From Hawksworthiomyces lignivorus (taxonomy: Eukaryota > Ascomycota > Sordariomycetes > Ophiostomatales > Ophiostomataceae): a DNA stretch of 64,000 bases. Shown here piece by piece: positions 31,020-41,545 of this stretch (position 1 is the first letter of the stretch; each line of letters opens with the position of its first letter). The translations under genes and the position numbers were made by a program. The notes beneath the pieces were generated by a model. That model had not been told where the DNA came from. It worked only from the letters and a program-made list of their open reading frames with translations, and ran no database searches. Where the stretch lies: contig NTMA01000005.1 in assembly GCA_002917075.1 (NCBI GenBank), positions 124,001-188,000 of the forward strand, in the 5' to 3' direction.

Positions 31020-31686
31020 TCACAACTTAGGCTTATCTTCCTGCGCTATTCCCTGCTTGGCGCTTCTTTCCTGTTGCTCTTCATTCTTGTCGCCGTCAAC
31101 TTCGGCCTCTTTCTCCTCTTCGCCGCCCATCTCACCATTCGCCTCTTTCTGACCCGTAGCCACTGTCCGTCGTATAGCCTCTGCGGTTGTCGCCGCACCG
31201 ATCGTACCGCTGACCCAACTTACACCAGACGCTACGGCCGCTGCCCCATATCCGCCGGCGGCAGCGCTCTGTAGTGTAGAGAAGAGACTGGGGGCGACGA
31301 CGCTGCCCCAGGATGCCTGCCATGCGGCGGCGAAGGAGCCTATTAGAGGAGCGATGCTGTGTTAGCTACGTTTCTCAGCTTCTCCTATATCTCCCTGTTT
31401 TTCTTGCATTTTTTTCTTCGTCGTGTCGTAAGACGGGCCTCTTACCTGCAGCAACCCCGTTGGCCGTGAAGCCGGCAAGTGCCAGACCAACACCGCTGAC
31501 CACTGCCGGAGCGGCTGCTACGCCTAGGGTGACACCGCCCACAGCATAGAGTGCGGCTGTTCTCGGATTGTGAGTAGTGAAATCAACGGCCTATGCAGGT
31601 CAGTTTTGAAAAATGTTTTGCCAAAGGCAGTTTGTCTATCTCCCATCTCATCGTACCTTCGAGGTAGCATCTGAGATGCGGTCCAT
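31020..31686 (-). CDS. IFI6/IFI27 (ISG12)-like small membrane protein
   Basis: Three exons: 31686-31657, 31590-31446 and 31339-31020; introns of 66 (GTACGA...ATAG) and 106 (GTAAGA...ATAG) bases. The product is 164 residues and starts MDRISDATSK. The core, YAVGGVTLGVAAAPAVVSG, then GFTANGVAAGSFAAAWQASW and SLFSTLQSAAAGGYGAAAVA, reproduces the glycine/alanine-rich hydrophobic helices and the GFTxxGxAAGS signature of the interferon-induced 6-16 (ISG12) family. Animal members act at mitochondrial or nuclear membranes in apoptosis. Fungal copies are known as a family but not understood, so the role here is unknown. The C-terminal 60 residues are charged (Glu/Lys-rich). The splice sites were chosen because they rebuild the family signature across both junctions. 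Confidence 0.82.
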
Positions 31687-32914
31687 GACGATGAGATAAC
31701 TAGCACGGCTTAATTGCTTGGTTGTTCTGAATCCCCGTGCTGAAACTTTAGGAAGGCCGTTGCGATATCAAGAAGAGCGAATATAAGATTGCATGATGAT
31801 GCAGTCCAAACTGAAATGGCGGATGAGGCTCGGTTGTAGAAACAAGAATATGCTGATTCTGCCTGCAGGGAACACAGAGCCGCCTACACTTCACCGTCCA
31901 TTGAATGGCGGTGCAGGAAATCCAGATAGGCTTCCCATTGATTGTGTGAGACAGGTATTACTCGGCGGGGTGCGTATTATATGGCAAAGCCCCTTATCAG
32001 AGACAGTGGAAGCAGCAAGAAGACCTCGCGCTCGACAGGGTAATAGAATCCTGCAGGATTCCAAACGTAGTGTAACCATGAGGGTCCCTGTCTGGCGTAG
32101 GTATTTTCTTCCGGATCAATGCCCAACCACTGGGTCGCCTTCACTACCGCAAATCCTCGACAATTGCCCAGTTTTTTTTTTTTTTTTTGCATAGTACGAT
32201 TCATAATTCATGTCAAAAGTTTGCCATTACTGTGCAATGAGAGAGTTAAGGAGAATATGTGACGACACTCATTGTGCGGGCATTCGGCGGTTGTTGAATT
32301 CCTGGTTAGCCTTAAATATGTCTCTGTGCAAAGCACAACACCAAAAAGCTTCAATTTCGTAAGGTGTTTCGTAAATGCAATAGTTTGATTCTGTTTCGTT
32401 TGTCTGTCTTCTTTAACTTTACGTTCTCGGCAGAAGAAATTGCGAAGCAAATGACACCTCCAGACGCGGCTAGGATATGGTGGCAGACAATGCGAAGGAG
32501 AGGCTGGCATAGCATACCGAGAACACATTGAATTGCCCGTAAGCTCCTAGGGAATCTGCGCTGTTTACCCCCCAGCCTGAAAATCTCGAGTGTGCCTTGG
32601 GCCACTAGATCGAAAGCGCCCACATCATTTTTGGGGTGGTGTTGTCTATCCACACGATTGGTCAGAACGTGCAACACATCACTGCGCCTGTGTGGCTTTG
32701 CACGTTGTATCGGGACATGGAAAAGGCACTTTTTGCTGCCCTCAGCCTCGTCGGTGATGAGTGGCGTATCTAGCGAGAATGGCCCATCTTGATGAAACTG
32801 CCATTTCATAGCGACTGGTGAAGAAAGAAAAGGATTGATCATGCTCCTCGAAAAAAGGTCATACAACTTAGCGATCTTCCTGAGCGTTCGACAGTTCTGA
32901 GCCTCGTCGCAAAA
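31687..32914. other. Intergenic, possible coding remnants
   Basis: Between the IFI6-like start and the HET gene start. On the minus strand, 32161-31977 reads like protein (TQWLGIDPEENTYARQGPSW, then WNPAGFYYPVERE), and 32808-32580 has a short similar stretch, but neither has a start, splice context or family I recognise. T-rich run at 32171-32188. Confidence 0.35.
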
Positions 32915-34036
32915 ATGCGGCTCCTGCAGCACGCTGATGATGGGGGTTTTTCTTTTACGTCTGACCTCCTGAACCACGAACTGCCCCCGTACGCGATCCT
33001 TTCCCACACCTGGGGCCCCGACGAAGTTACCTTTCGAGATATTCTGGAGAAAACAGGCAGAAACAAGCCGAGCTACAGCAAGCTTCGGTTCTGCAGGGAG
33101 CAGGCTTACCGGGACGGGCTGGAGTATTTCTGGGTAGATACGTGCTGCATTGATAAGTCAAACAGCTCGGAGCTGCAAGAGGCGATCAACAGCATGTATC
33201 GCTGGTACCGCGGGGCCGCAAAGTGCTACGTCTACCTCGCAGATGTCACGCGCAAAGACTACGAGCCGATCAACTCCGTGTCGTTTAAGAACAGCCGCTG
33301 GTTCCGGCGTGGGTGGACCCTCCAGGAACTCTTGGCTCCGGAGCGCGTCGAGTTCTACTCAAGGGACGGCGTCTATCTTGGAGACAGGAAGAGGCTGCAG
33401 CCGCTCATCTGCTCCGTCACGGGGATTCCATCCGGCCTGCTGATTGGCATCCTCCCCTTGTCGAACATAAGTGTGGACGAGCGGTTTGCATGGGTGCAGG
33501 GCCGGGAGACGACGCGAGAAGAAGACATGGCATACTCTCTCCTTGGAATCTTTGGCGTCTACATGCCACTCATATATGGCGAAGGAAGAGAAAACGCATT
33601 TAGGCGGCTGCGAGAAGAGGTTACCAAAGTGGCTCAGCGCCCGGCGCAATCGGACTCCAGTGACGATGTGCGGCCACCACGGCAGAGTTCGTATGCATAT
33701 GATATGGCGCTGGCCCCCGATGATGATCGGAGAACCGGGCAGCCCGTACGGCCCAGATCGTACGCATATTATACGGCGCCGACTCCTGGTGATCGGAGAA
33801 CTGGGCAGCCCGAACGGCCGCCTGTCGTAATAGTGGAGTCTCTGCGAGGACAAGGACAGCCCGCAAAGCGGCCTGTCGTAAAAACGGGTAGACAAAAGCG
33901 ACCTGTTGTAATAACGGGTCGACAAGAGCGGTCCGCACAACAGCCTGCTGAAGTGGACGCTCCGCGACAACAGAGAACCAATCCCTTTACATCACAGAAG
34001 GATGGGCTCGTGTGGGACAGCGCAAAACAACTGTAA
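32915..34036 (+). CDS. HET-domain protein (heterokaryon incompatibility type)
   Basis: Intronless, 373 residues, from the ATG at 32915 (MRLLQHADDGG). The HET domain is complete: PPYAILSHTWGPDEVTF (block 1), GLEYFWVDTCCIDKSNSSEL (block 2), then SRWFRRGWTLQELLAPERVEF (block 3), and it ends at GRENAFRRLREE near residue 240. Proteins of the HET-D/HET-E type use this domain to trigger cell death on fusion of unlike individuals. Here no NACHT or WD40 region follows. Instead the last 130 residues are a basic, proline-rich, partly repeated tail (RTGQPVRPRSYAY, RTGQPERPPVV, RPVV.TGRQ). It could be a stand-alone executioner, or a remnant of a longer STAND gene. The tail repeats are visible as a 29-base direct repeat in the DNA. 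Confidence 0.92.
   Translation: MRLLQHADDGGFSFTSDLLNHELPPYAILSHTWGPDEVTFRDILEKTGRNKPSYSKLRFCREQAYRDGLEYFWVDTCCIDKSNSSELQEAINSMYRWYRGAAKCYVYLADVTRKDYEPINSVSFKNSRWFRRGWTLQELLAPERVEFYSRDGVYLGDRKRLQPLICSVTGIPSGLLIGILPLSNISVDERFAWVQGRETTREEDMAYSLLGIFGVYMPLIYGEGRENAFRRLREEVTKVAQRPAQSDSSDDVRPPRQSSYAYDMALAPDDDRRTGQPVRPRSYAYYTAPTPGDRRTGQPERPPVVIVESLRGQGQPAKRPVVKTGRQKRPVVITGRQERSAQQPAEVDAPRQQRTNPFTSQKDGLVWDSAKQL
33725..33819 (+). repeat. 29-bp direct repeat inside the HET gene tail
   Basis: GATCGGAGAACCGGGCAGCC at 33725 recurs as GATCGGAGAACTGGGCAGCC at 33791, with the next nine bases also matching except one. The spacing of 66 bases keeps the frame and duplicates the RTGQP motif. Confidence 0.9.
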
Positions 34037-34394
34037 CACATTTGTTACTCCGAGTGAATACACCTAACCCACCCAGCCCCTTAAAAAGCGGTCGTGACTT
34101 CACGGTCCATTGCTTATTGGGGGTACATGTATCTAACACATGAAGCGTCAGTCGCAGCGAACGCGAGACATTGCATTGATAAGCTGGCGAAAGTAGATAG
34201 AAATGACCACCTCAACTTGAAAAATTGAACGATGAAAATGCTGATGGAGAAAAAAAAAAACAGTTCCGTGGTCCGATTGTAGCTACAGAGACCTGAAGAA
34301 GAAAAAAAATATATATATACATTGCGCCTGAGAAAACGCTTTTTGAAGTCCCCATGGTTGTCCCCACCAGCTTTTTTATTTTCCTTTGACCCAG
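34037..34394. terminator. Convergent 3' flanks of the HET and ESF1 genes
   Basis: 358 bases between two converging stop codons, with A-rich runs at 34251-34260 and 34300-34316. No gene is seen. Confidence 0.45.
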
Positions 34395-34519
34395 TTAAAA
34401 TGCATTTTTCTTGGCCTTGCGCTTGACAGCGTTGACCAGGTTGGCCAGCTCGTCGCTGCGGCTGGCGGGCGCGGGCTCCGACGCGGCAGCCGCCTTGGCC
34501 TTCTTCTTTTTGTGCGCGG

Positions 34520-34551
<32 letters not shown>

Positions 34552-36890
34552 TCGTCGTCGCCGCTGGCGCGCTTGCGCCGCACCTCGTTCAGCACCTGCT
34601 GCATGCCCGGCGTGGCCTTGAACCGCGGGTTGGACGGGTCGATGGCGAACTCCGGGTCGTCGAACACGGCCTGGAACCGCGGGTCGGCCACATCGACGGT
34701 GAAGCCGGACGGCGGGGCGGCAGCACCAGCGCCGCCGCCCTCCTCGCCTTCGTCGTCGTCGCCGAGCGCGCCGCGCCGGTTCTTGTTGCGCTTGCTCTGC
34801 TTCTTCTCCTCCTTCTTGCGGGCCTTCTCGGCGCGCATCACCTCGCGCAGGTCAAAGTGGCCGCCGGAGCGGGCGTCGTCGCGCAGGTCGTCGGCCATGA
34901 CGGCCTCGAGCTGCGCGCGCGCCGCCGCCTTCTCCTTGGCCTCGGCCTCGCGCGCCGCGCGCTTCTTGAGCCGCTCCTCCTTGCGGATGGATGACTTGGA
35001 CGCGCCGCCCGGCTTGTCGCCCGCGTCTGCCGCGGCGTCTCCCTCCGTGAAGAAGAAGGGGTCGTCGAAGCCCAGGTCCTCGCCGCCGTCTGCCTCCGCC
35101 TCGCCACCGTCGTTGTCGTCGTCGTCGTCGCCCAGCTCGCGGCCCTCCCGCTTGGCGACCGCCTTCTGCTTGCGCTTCTCCTTGCGCTCCTTCTCCTTGC
35201 GCTTGTACTTGTCCAGCGTCGTCTCGGCGGCCTCCTCGCTGTCGGCGGCCTTTTTCGATTTCGCCGAAGACGCGGACAGCGCCGGCGTAAACGTGATCTG
35301 CATGCCGCCCACGGGCCCGTGCTTGCTGCTGCCGCTGCCGCTGCCGCTGCCGCTCTTGGCCGGCTCGTCGCCCAGGCCCAGGGCGGCGCGCATCTTCTGC
35401 CGGGCCAGCTCCTTCTTGCTCAGCTTGGCGCTGGTCACTTCGCCCGCGCTCGCGCCGTCGGCGCCAGTGGCAGCGTCTTCCTTGCTCTCGTCCTCGCCGC
35501 GCCGGCCCAGTCCGTAGGCGTCCTGCAGGTCGGCCCCGCCCTCGCCGTCGTCCTCGTCCGCGCCCTCGCCGTCGCTGTCGCTCGCCAGGTACGCGCGCAG
35601 GTCGTTCTCGAGCAGCTCGGCCGGCGTGCCCGAGAAGGCCTTCTTCATGAGGTCCTTGCGCGACGTGTCCTCCGGGTGCAGGTCCCAGGTCAGCTTGACC
35701 TTGGAGTGCTGCAGCGCCTGCGTGACAAACTCGACCGGCCGGTAGCCGGTGCCGGGCACCTCGGTGCACTCGTCGCGCGGCTCGTCGTCGGCAAAGGACA
35801 CGTCGTCGGGCACGAAGCGCAGGTCGATAAAGTTGGACGACGCCTGGTACTCGCGGCCGTCGGTCTGGCGGTAGATGGCCTCGGCCGTGGCCGCGTCCGA
35901 GCACACCACGACGGCGTAGAAATAGCGCAGGCGGTCCAGCTGGTACGACCGCAGCGCGTTGCTGTCAAAGTCCTGGTCGTCCTCCTCGCGCAGGAGGTCC
36001 TGCTTGACCTTCTCGTCGTCTTCTGAGTCGTCTTCGTCATCTTCGTCCTCGTCCTCGTCGCCCTCAGAATCCTCGTCTTCCTCGGAGTCGTCGTCGCCGT
36101 CGTCGCCCCCGCGCTTGCTCTTGAAGATCTCCTTGGGCGGCCCCTCCAGCTCTTCCCGCTGCATGCGCTCCTTGCCAAACTCCGACGGGTAGACGGAGAT
36201 GCGCTCGATCCGCCCGCCGCCGTCCTTGGGCACGAAGCTGGCAAACATGGCCATCAGGTCGCGCGACTTGACGTGGTCCCAGTCGAGGTTGACCACGGCG
36301 AGGCGGTGCGATACCTCGCCCGTCGGCACCTCGGCCTCTTCGTCGCGGAACCGCTGCGTATCGGCCGTCTTAGCAGTCGCGGCTGTGCCGTCTTCCTCGT
36401 CTTCGCCGTCCGATGAGCCGCTACTTGAGTCGTCGTCGTCGTCATCGTCGTCCGTCTCCGACGCTGAGAAGCCGCCCCCACGTGCCGGGTCGTATTTCTT
36501 GTCGACGGGTTGTGGGGCCCGCTTAACCGCTTTCTGGCGTTCTTGCCCATTCTCTTCATCTTCTTCGTCCTCGTCCTCGTCTTCGTCTTCTTCGTCCTCC
36601 TCGTCTTCCACTCGGTACAGCCGCTCCAGGGCGCGCTTCTTCTTGTCCGATTTCAGCTTGCGACCGTAGCGGTCAACCTGTGTTGTGGCCGTAAAGTCTT
36701 CGTCCTCAAGCATGTGTGCAAACCGCTTGTCTAGCTTCGTCCGCGTCGTGCGCTTCGACGGTAGCCGGAAGCGGGGATCGCTCTCAAACTTGGCGAAGCG
36801 CGGATCGCTGATGCCGCCGCCCGCTGGTGCCGCCAGGCCATTGCGGCCCTTTGGCTTCTTCTGGGTCGTCTTGCGATTTGAAGTGCTCAT
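34395..36890 (-). CDS. ESF1: ESF1, pre-rRNA processing factor (NUC153)
   Basis: Intronless, 831 residues from the ATG at 36890 (MSTSNRKTTQKK); the frame is open upstream to 36971 but without a better start. Diagnostic ESF1 features: DPRFAKFESDPRFRLP near the N-terminus, KRTTRTKLDKRFAHML, an RRM-like central domain starting HRLAVVNLDWDHVKSRDLMAMFASF, and the NUC153 motif FTVDVADPRFQAVFDDPEFAIDPSNPRFK near the C-terminus, followed by a basic nuclear tail. ESF1 is a nucleolar protein needed for 18S rRNA production in the small-subunit processome. Long Asp/Glu tracts (residues about 115-150, 175-205 and 290-330) are stronger than in the yeast protein. Very GC-rich codon use produces long meaningless frames on the other strand. 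Confidence 0.95.
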
Positions 36891-37740
36891 TGTGCCCCGG
36901 TCAAGGAAACTCGGGTTCTTTTTCCGTAAAGCGTTCGGCACAAAGAGAAAGTCTACAAGCACTGAAGTCAATTCCTAGCTCCTTCTCTTTTTTTAGGCGG
37001 TATAAACTTTTTTTTGAACAAAAAACTGGCAGAATTGTAGCGCCAGAAAGGCGGTGAAAATTGCATTTACGCTACGTCAACTTTGGTTTAGCGTGAGGCG
37101 TATTATACGGAGTACAGACGAGAGAAATACAAAGCGCTAATTTTATCGTGTACTCCGTAGACAGCACTGGTCAGTAAATTACATTCGTCCAAGTCACCTG
37201 AAGACTTTCTCTTCATAACATTTTGTTCAGCTAGTACATATATAGTAATAAATGTAGGAGAATGCTCCAGCTTCGCAGAGAATATGTAATACTAGATGCT
37301 ATAGCTTCTCCGCAGTCATCTAATCTCATATCTTTACAGACAGTAAAGCCTTGTCTGCCGGGCTTTGTATTAGAATTGAGGCGGCGCCGCTCAGCTGCAC
37401 TCCCTCCCTCCATGGCAAAAGGGTGCCTTTTGGCCATTTCTGCGACTCTCAGCCTCTCACTGGCTGCTGGCTCTTAGACTACCCGCACACCTCAGATGAG
37501 AGGAGGTTGCATTTCGGCCGTCGCCCACCTGTGCCCTTTCCTGTTCCTCTTTAATAGTGCATATATGCTCAAAGTCTCGGGCGACGCAGTACATTTGTGT
37601 GTGCGCACCTCGTTGGAAGATTTCTGACATCAAAAGCTCTATCTACAATCATCGCAAACTTCTACGGTGTAGCTTCATCGGATCCACCTCTTACATAATG
37701 TCACGATTCAAGTTGCTTAATTCTTCAGTTCACGTCAGCC
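36891..37740. other. Intergenic, divergent upstream region
   Basis: 850 bases between ESF1 and the NLR-N-domain remnant. It contains the 11-bp inverted repeat at 37106-37159. No gene is supported; the frames at 37262-37554 have no recognisable content. Confidence 0.5.
37106..37159. repeat. 11-bp perfect inverted repeat TACGGAGTACA
   Basis: TACGGAGTACA at 37106-37116 and its exact reverse complement at 37149-37159, separated by 32 bases. Similar TACGGAGT words occur in other fungal intergenic DNA. It could be a hairpin, a transposon footprint or a binding site pair. Confidence 0.85.
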
Positions 37741-38633
37741 ATGGAGGCTGTAGAGGCTGTGGCCAGCTTTATAGCCATCGCCCGAGCGCTCGAGAGTTTT
37801 AGTTAAATTCGCAGGCTTTTTACAGTCGCTCTACGGGCTGAAAAACGATGCTGCTCAGCTGTACAACGAAGTGAGAGTGTACTTTTTTTTCGTCAATATT
37901 ACTGGTGTGGAGATAATACAATTCTGAAGAAAGAGTTTCTGATGGCGAATTAGCTCCAAGCTCTGCGCATGGTGCAGCGCAGCGTGAATCTGCTTATCGA
38001 AAACCTGCGATCCCAGGCCGAGGAATACCTCGAAAGCAATGTCCCGCTCACAGGATCCGAACTTCTTCAAGATGCTCAGAGTAGCATAGAAGAGCTGGCC
38101 AAGAAAGCCGAAGCATTGTGTCAGTCGTGCCAGAAGCCCACGTCTGACACGGGCAGCACTTCGTCTTCTCCCAACTTCCGCAGGATCAAGTTGATCTTCA
38201 AAAAACATGGTGTGGAAAAGCTGGTTGCCGAGACTTCGCGTGTGCGGGCCATGGTGCAGGAGGCCCGTATCCGTGTTTATGGGAAATCATTTAGTGTAAG
38301 AGACCCTCGGGTGGCACTGAAAAAACCCGCGGTTGCCGAGACGTTCCGAGTTATTGCTCTCCAAATCCGGGAGGAGATGTGGGATGCTGCAGAGGAAGCC
38401 ATTGAAGAGAATCTGGAGATTCTAGCAGAGAAGAGAGCCTCTGACCCGCTAGAAACAGAGACTTTTGATGGAGAATTTAAACTAAAAGACATATGGCAAA
38501 TACAAGAAGCCATTTTTTGATCAAGATTCATATATTGAAGTACTTAGCAAAAGTTACGATACCAAAACTCAGACCGCAGAAAAGCTGGTCGTATCTAGTC
38601 CCAAAGAACATCCTTTTACAGCGTCTGCCTAGG
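37741..38633 (+). pseudogene. NLR-type N-terminal domain gene, frameshifted
   Basis: Starts MEAVEAVASFIAIARALESF at 37741. Within 20 codons the frame is lost near 37800; one base later it continues as VKFAGFLQSLYGLKNDAAQL. An intron at 37871-37953 (GTGAGA...TTAG) then joins in phase to LQALRMVQRSVNLLIENL. The frame runs to TGA at 38518-38520 inside a T6 run; shifting one base there restores DQDSYIEVLSKSYDTKTQTA and a stop at 38631-38633. The helical content and the MEAVxSFIAI opening match the N-terminal domains of fungal STAND/NLR proteins (SesA or HeLo-like group; I cannot decide which). No NACHT or NB-ARC domain follows, so this is either a stand-alone effector domain gene or the stump of an NLR. 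With only two small lesions it died recently, unless they are sequencing errors. Confidence 0.7.
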
Positions 38634-40126
38634 ACGAGTCACGCACAACCAGGACAACAAAGAAGCAGACATGAACCCCTAGGAACATGACGTCTATGAG
38701 TTGCCAGCGTACTTTTCTTCTAATTCCTAAGATGCACTGATATATTTGTGGGAAATTTTACATTTATATTTGCTATCTAGGATACCGGATCAGGACAGAA
38801 TCTGGTGAGAACTAAACAAAGTAGACAAGCTCTGGAACATAAGTAGAGATGGAAACGAAGATATGGTGATGTGTCTCCCAGCCTCACTCTTTCACAAACA
38901 CGAAACATCACAGTCAAAAAAAAAAAAAAAATGCTCAAATGAAAGGATGGTTGATTTACCCGGAGTTGTTGATTCTGCAATGTGTGGATTTTCGAGACGC
39001 AGGAAGATGTCAGTAGCAAAAGGTTAATTTTCTGAAACGACAGATCGACAACAAAGAGTTTGGTTGATGCGGAGGCAACAATATTCTCAACTTTGAGGGG
39101 AAACTGAGAAGTAGACAGTTACTGACATGGCTTGAAATGTCAATATGGAAGAAATATACAAGAAACGGAAAAGGAGGAATTTTGTTAGTTAAATTCAAAC
39201 TCAAATTCCAAAAAAAAATCAACAAGTGGTCGAAAAGGAGAGAAAAGCCAAATAAAGGGTTGGCTGAAAGTTTCCTTTATGAACTGCAACATGGCAGTAG
39301 TGTCTTGTTAATCAGACTGCAAGAAAAGAGCAAGTGTGTCTGTCTCAAAGAAAATCAAGATATGATGGAGCGGAAAGGAATAAGAGAGACATTCCATCTG
39401 AGAGAGAAGACATGCAGCAGGGAGTCTCTCCACACCGGCTTCGTTTCATCCGATCTCGCTTATCTCGATCCTCTCTTCTTGATGTTACATTCCTCGCTCT
39501 CTCTTCTCCTACAATTGTAGCTTTGACCATGAACATCTTTTCCTGGCTCTGGTTCGGGATGTGGCTGCTCATGACAGTCATTTTCCAGGAAAAGAATCAA
39601 AGTCGAGGAGCATGATAAGGGGGGGAGGAATCCTTAAATCAAAGAGGCGGACAAAAGGTAGCCACGAGGTCATGCGAAAAGAGAGACGGCATGGCGCTGC
39701 TACATAGCGAAAAAGGGCAAACGTCACAAGTTTCGACGATCGTGCAACGGGATGCGTATTCCTTTTTGCTTCCCTCTACTGCGTTCTGCGTTCTCTTTGC
39801 CTTACGTTATGATCGTTTCCCCGAAACACTACGTATTCTAGATCAGAGGATGGACGATACAGACGTAAAGAGAAATAAAGCAATGGGATCTACCTTCAAA
39901 ATGAAGCTCTTTCCTGGTCGTTTGGCTGTCTTATTTCTGTTCGTCCTCTTCTGTCTTCTTTCTTTTCGTTTTCTTTCTCTCTATCTAGCATCAATATCAT
40001 AACCAGCGCCTTTTGAACCTGGTTGTTCAATCGCGTCATTCACTCTTTTTGTCTCAACAAGGTCGTACAATTTTTTTTTAATAATATTTTCTTCTTTTTA
40101 TATTTCACGTCCTTTCTTCTATCATC
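38634..40126. other. Intergenic, GH7 upstream region
   Basis: 1.5 kb upstream of the GH7 cellulase gene. The last 200 bases are strongly pyrimidine-rich (39940-40115), typical of highly expressed fungal genes. No coding exon is seen. Confidence 0.5.
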
Positions 40127-41545
40127 ATGTCGGCCCACACAGCAGCTGCGCTGCTTCTTCTCCTCGGCGGCTCCGCCGTCGCCCAGCAGATTGGCAACGC
40201 CGTCCCCGAGGTCCACCCCAAGCTGCCCACCATGATGTGCACCACCGGCGGCGGCTGCAAGACCATGCAGACCAGGCTGGTCACGGACGCCCTCTCCCGG
40301 AACCTGCACGCCGTTGGCCAGCCGTCGGTGGCCTGCTCGGTGACCAACCGCACCCAGTGCCCGGACGCCACCACCTGCTCGCAGAACTGCGCGCTGGAGG
40401 GCGTCAACTACGAGGCCATGGGCGTCTCCACCGCGGGCGGCGCCATGACGCTGCGCCTGTTCAACGGCACGGGCGCGTCGGCCAAGACGCTGAGCCCCCG
40501 CGTCTACCTGCTGGCCGACGACGACAAGAACTACCAGCTGCTCAAGCTCGTCAACCAGGAGCTGACCTACGACGTCGACATGTCCAAGGTCGGCTGCGGC
40601 GTCAACGGCGCCCTGTACCTGTCCGAGATGGAGGCGTCGGGCGGCCGCTCGGCCGCCAACCCGGCCGGCGCCCAGTACGGCACCGGCTACTGCGACGCAC
40701 AGTGCTTCAACACGACCTTTATCAACGGCCTGGCCAACTTTAACAACTCGGGCGCCTGCTGCAACGAGATGGACATCTGGGAGGCCAACAACGCCGCCAC
40801 CGCCATGACGCCCCACACCTGCAGCGGCGACGGCCTCTTCCTGTGCTCCGGCACCCAGTGCGGCAAGACCAACGGCGTCTGCGACAAGGACGGCTGCGGC
40901 GTCAACCCCTTCCGCGCCGGCGCCCGCTCCTTCTACGGCCAGGGAGGCTCCGTCGACACCCGGCGCCCCTTCACCGTCGTCACCCAGTTCCTCAGCACCG
41001 ACAACACCACCAACGGCGAGCTGTCTGAGATCCGCCGCATGTACGTGCAGGACGGCCGCATGATCACCACCGCCGTCAAGTCCTCCAACGGCTCCTCCTC
41101 CTCGCTGTCCGCCCTGGCCACCGGCCTCGGCACCATCACCGAGGACTTCTGCAGCCAGAACGGCGCCAACGACTTTGTCCGCCTCGGCGGCCTGCGCGGC
41201 ATGGGCCAGTCCCTCGCCCGCGGCATGGTGCTCATCTTCAGCATCTGGGACGCCCCCGGCGACTTCATGACCTGGCTCGACAGCGGCAACGCCGGCCCCT
41301 GCTCCGCCACCCAGGGCGACCCCAAGATCATCGCCCAGAACAACTCCGACGCCGCCGTCACCTTCTCCAACATCCGCTGGGGCGACCTCGGCTCCACCAT
41401 CCGCATGTCCGCCAACGGCACCATCCTGTCGGGCGCAGCCGAGGCCATCGAGCAGTCCTCGGACGCCGCCCCCGTGGCCATGACTTCGCTGCCGGTCACC
41501 ATCTTGGGCGGTCTGGCGCTCGCTTTCGGCTATGTGCTGATGTAA
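40127..41545 (+). CDS. Secreted GH7 cellulase (endoglucanase or cellobiohydrolase)
   Basis: Intronless, 472 residues. Signal peptide MSAHTAAALLLLLGGSAVAQ. The mature protein opens QQIGNAVPEVHPKLPTMMCT, a GH7 start. The retaining catalytic triad is in CCNEMDIWEAN: E214 nucleophile, D216, E219 acid/base. Many conserved cysteines and VGCGVNGALYLSEM, then YGTGYCDAQC, confirm the family. It cleaves beta-1,4 bonds of cellulose outside the cell. There is no linker or cellulose-binding CBM1; instead the C-terminus is DAAPVAMTSLPVTILGGLAL plus six residues, a hydrophobic tail preceded by small residues that suggests a GPI anchor. Loop deletions needed to separate endoglucanase from cellobiohydrolase cannot be judged safely by eye. 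Confidence 0.93.
   Translation: MSAHTAAALLLLLGGSAVAQQIGNAVPEVHPKLPTMMCTTGGGCKTMQTRLVTDALSRNLHAVGQPSVACSVTNRTQCPDATTCSQNCALEGVNYEAMGVSTAGGAMTLRLFNGTGASAKTLSPRVYLLADDDKNYQLLKLVNQELTYDVDMSKVGCGVNGALYLSEMEASGGRSAANPAGAQYGTGYCDAQCFNTTFINGLANFNNSGACCNEMDIWEANNAATAMTPHTCSGDGLFLCSGTQCGKTNGVCDKDGCGVNPFRAGARSFYGQGGSVDTRRPFTVVTQFLSTDNTTNGELSEIRRMYVQDGRMITTAVKSSNGSSSSLSALATGLGTITEDFCSQNGANDFVRLGGLRGMGQSLARGMVLIFSIWDAPGDFMTWLDSGNAGPCSATQGDPKIIAQNNSDAAVTFSNIRWGDLGSTIRMSANGTILSGAAEAIEQSSDAAPVAMTSLPVTILGGLALAFGYVLM

Noticed and set aside
32351..33007. 218-residue minus-strand frame upstream of and overlapping the HET gene start
   Set aside because: Some stretches look protein-like, but it overlaps the HET domain coding start on the other strand and matches no family.
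34852..35904. 350-residue frame on the minus strand inside ESF1
   Set aside because: Out-of-frame Arg/Gly-rich shadow of ESF1.
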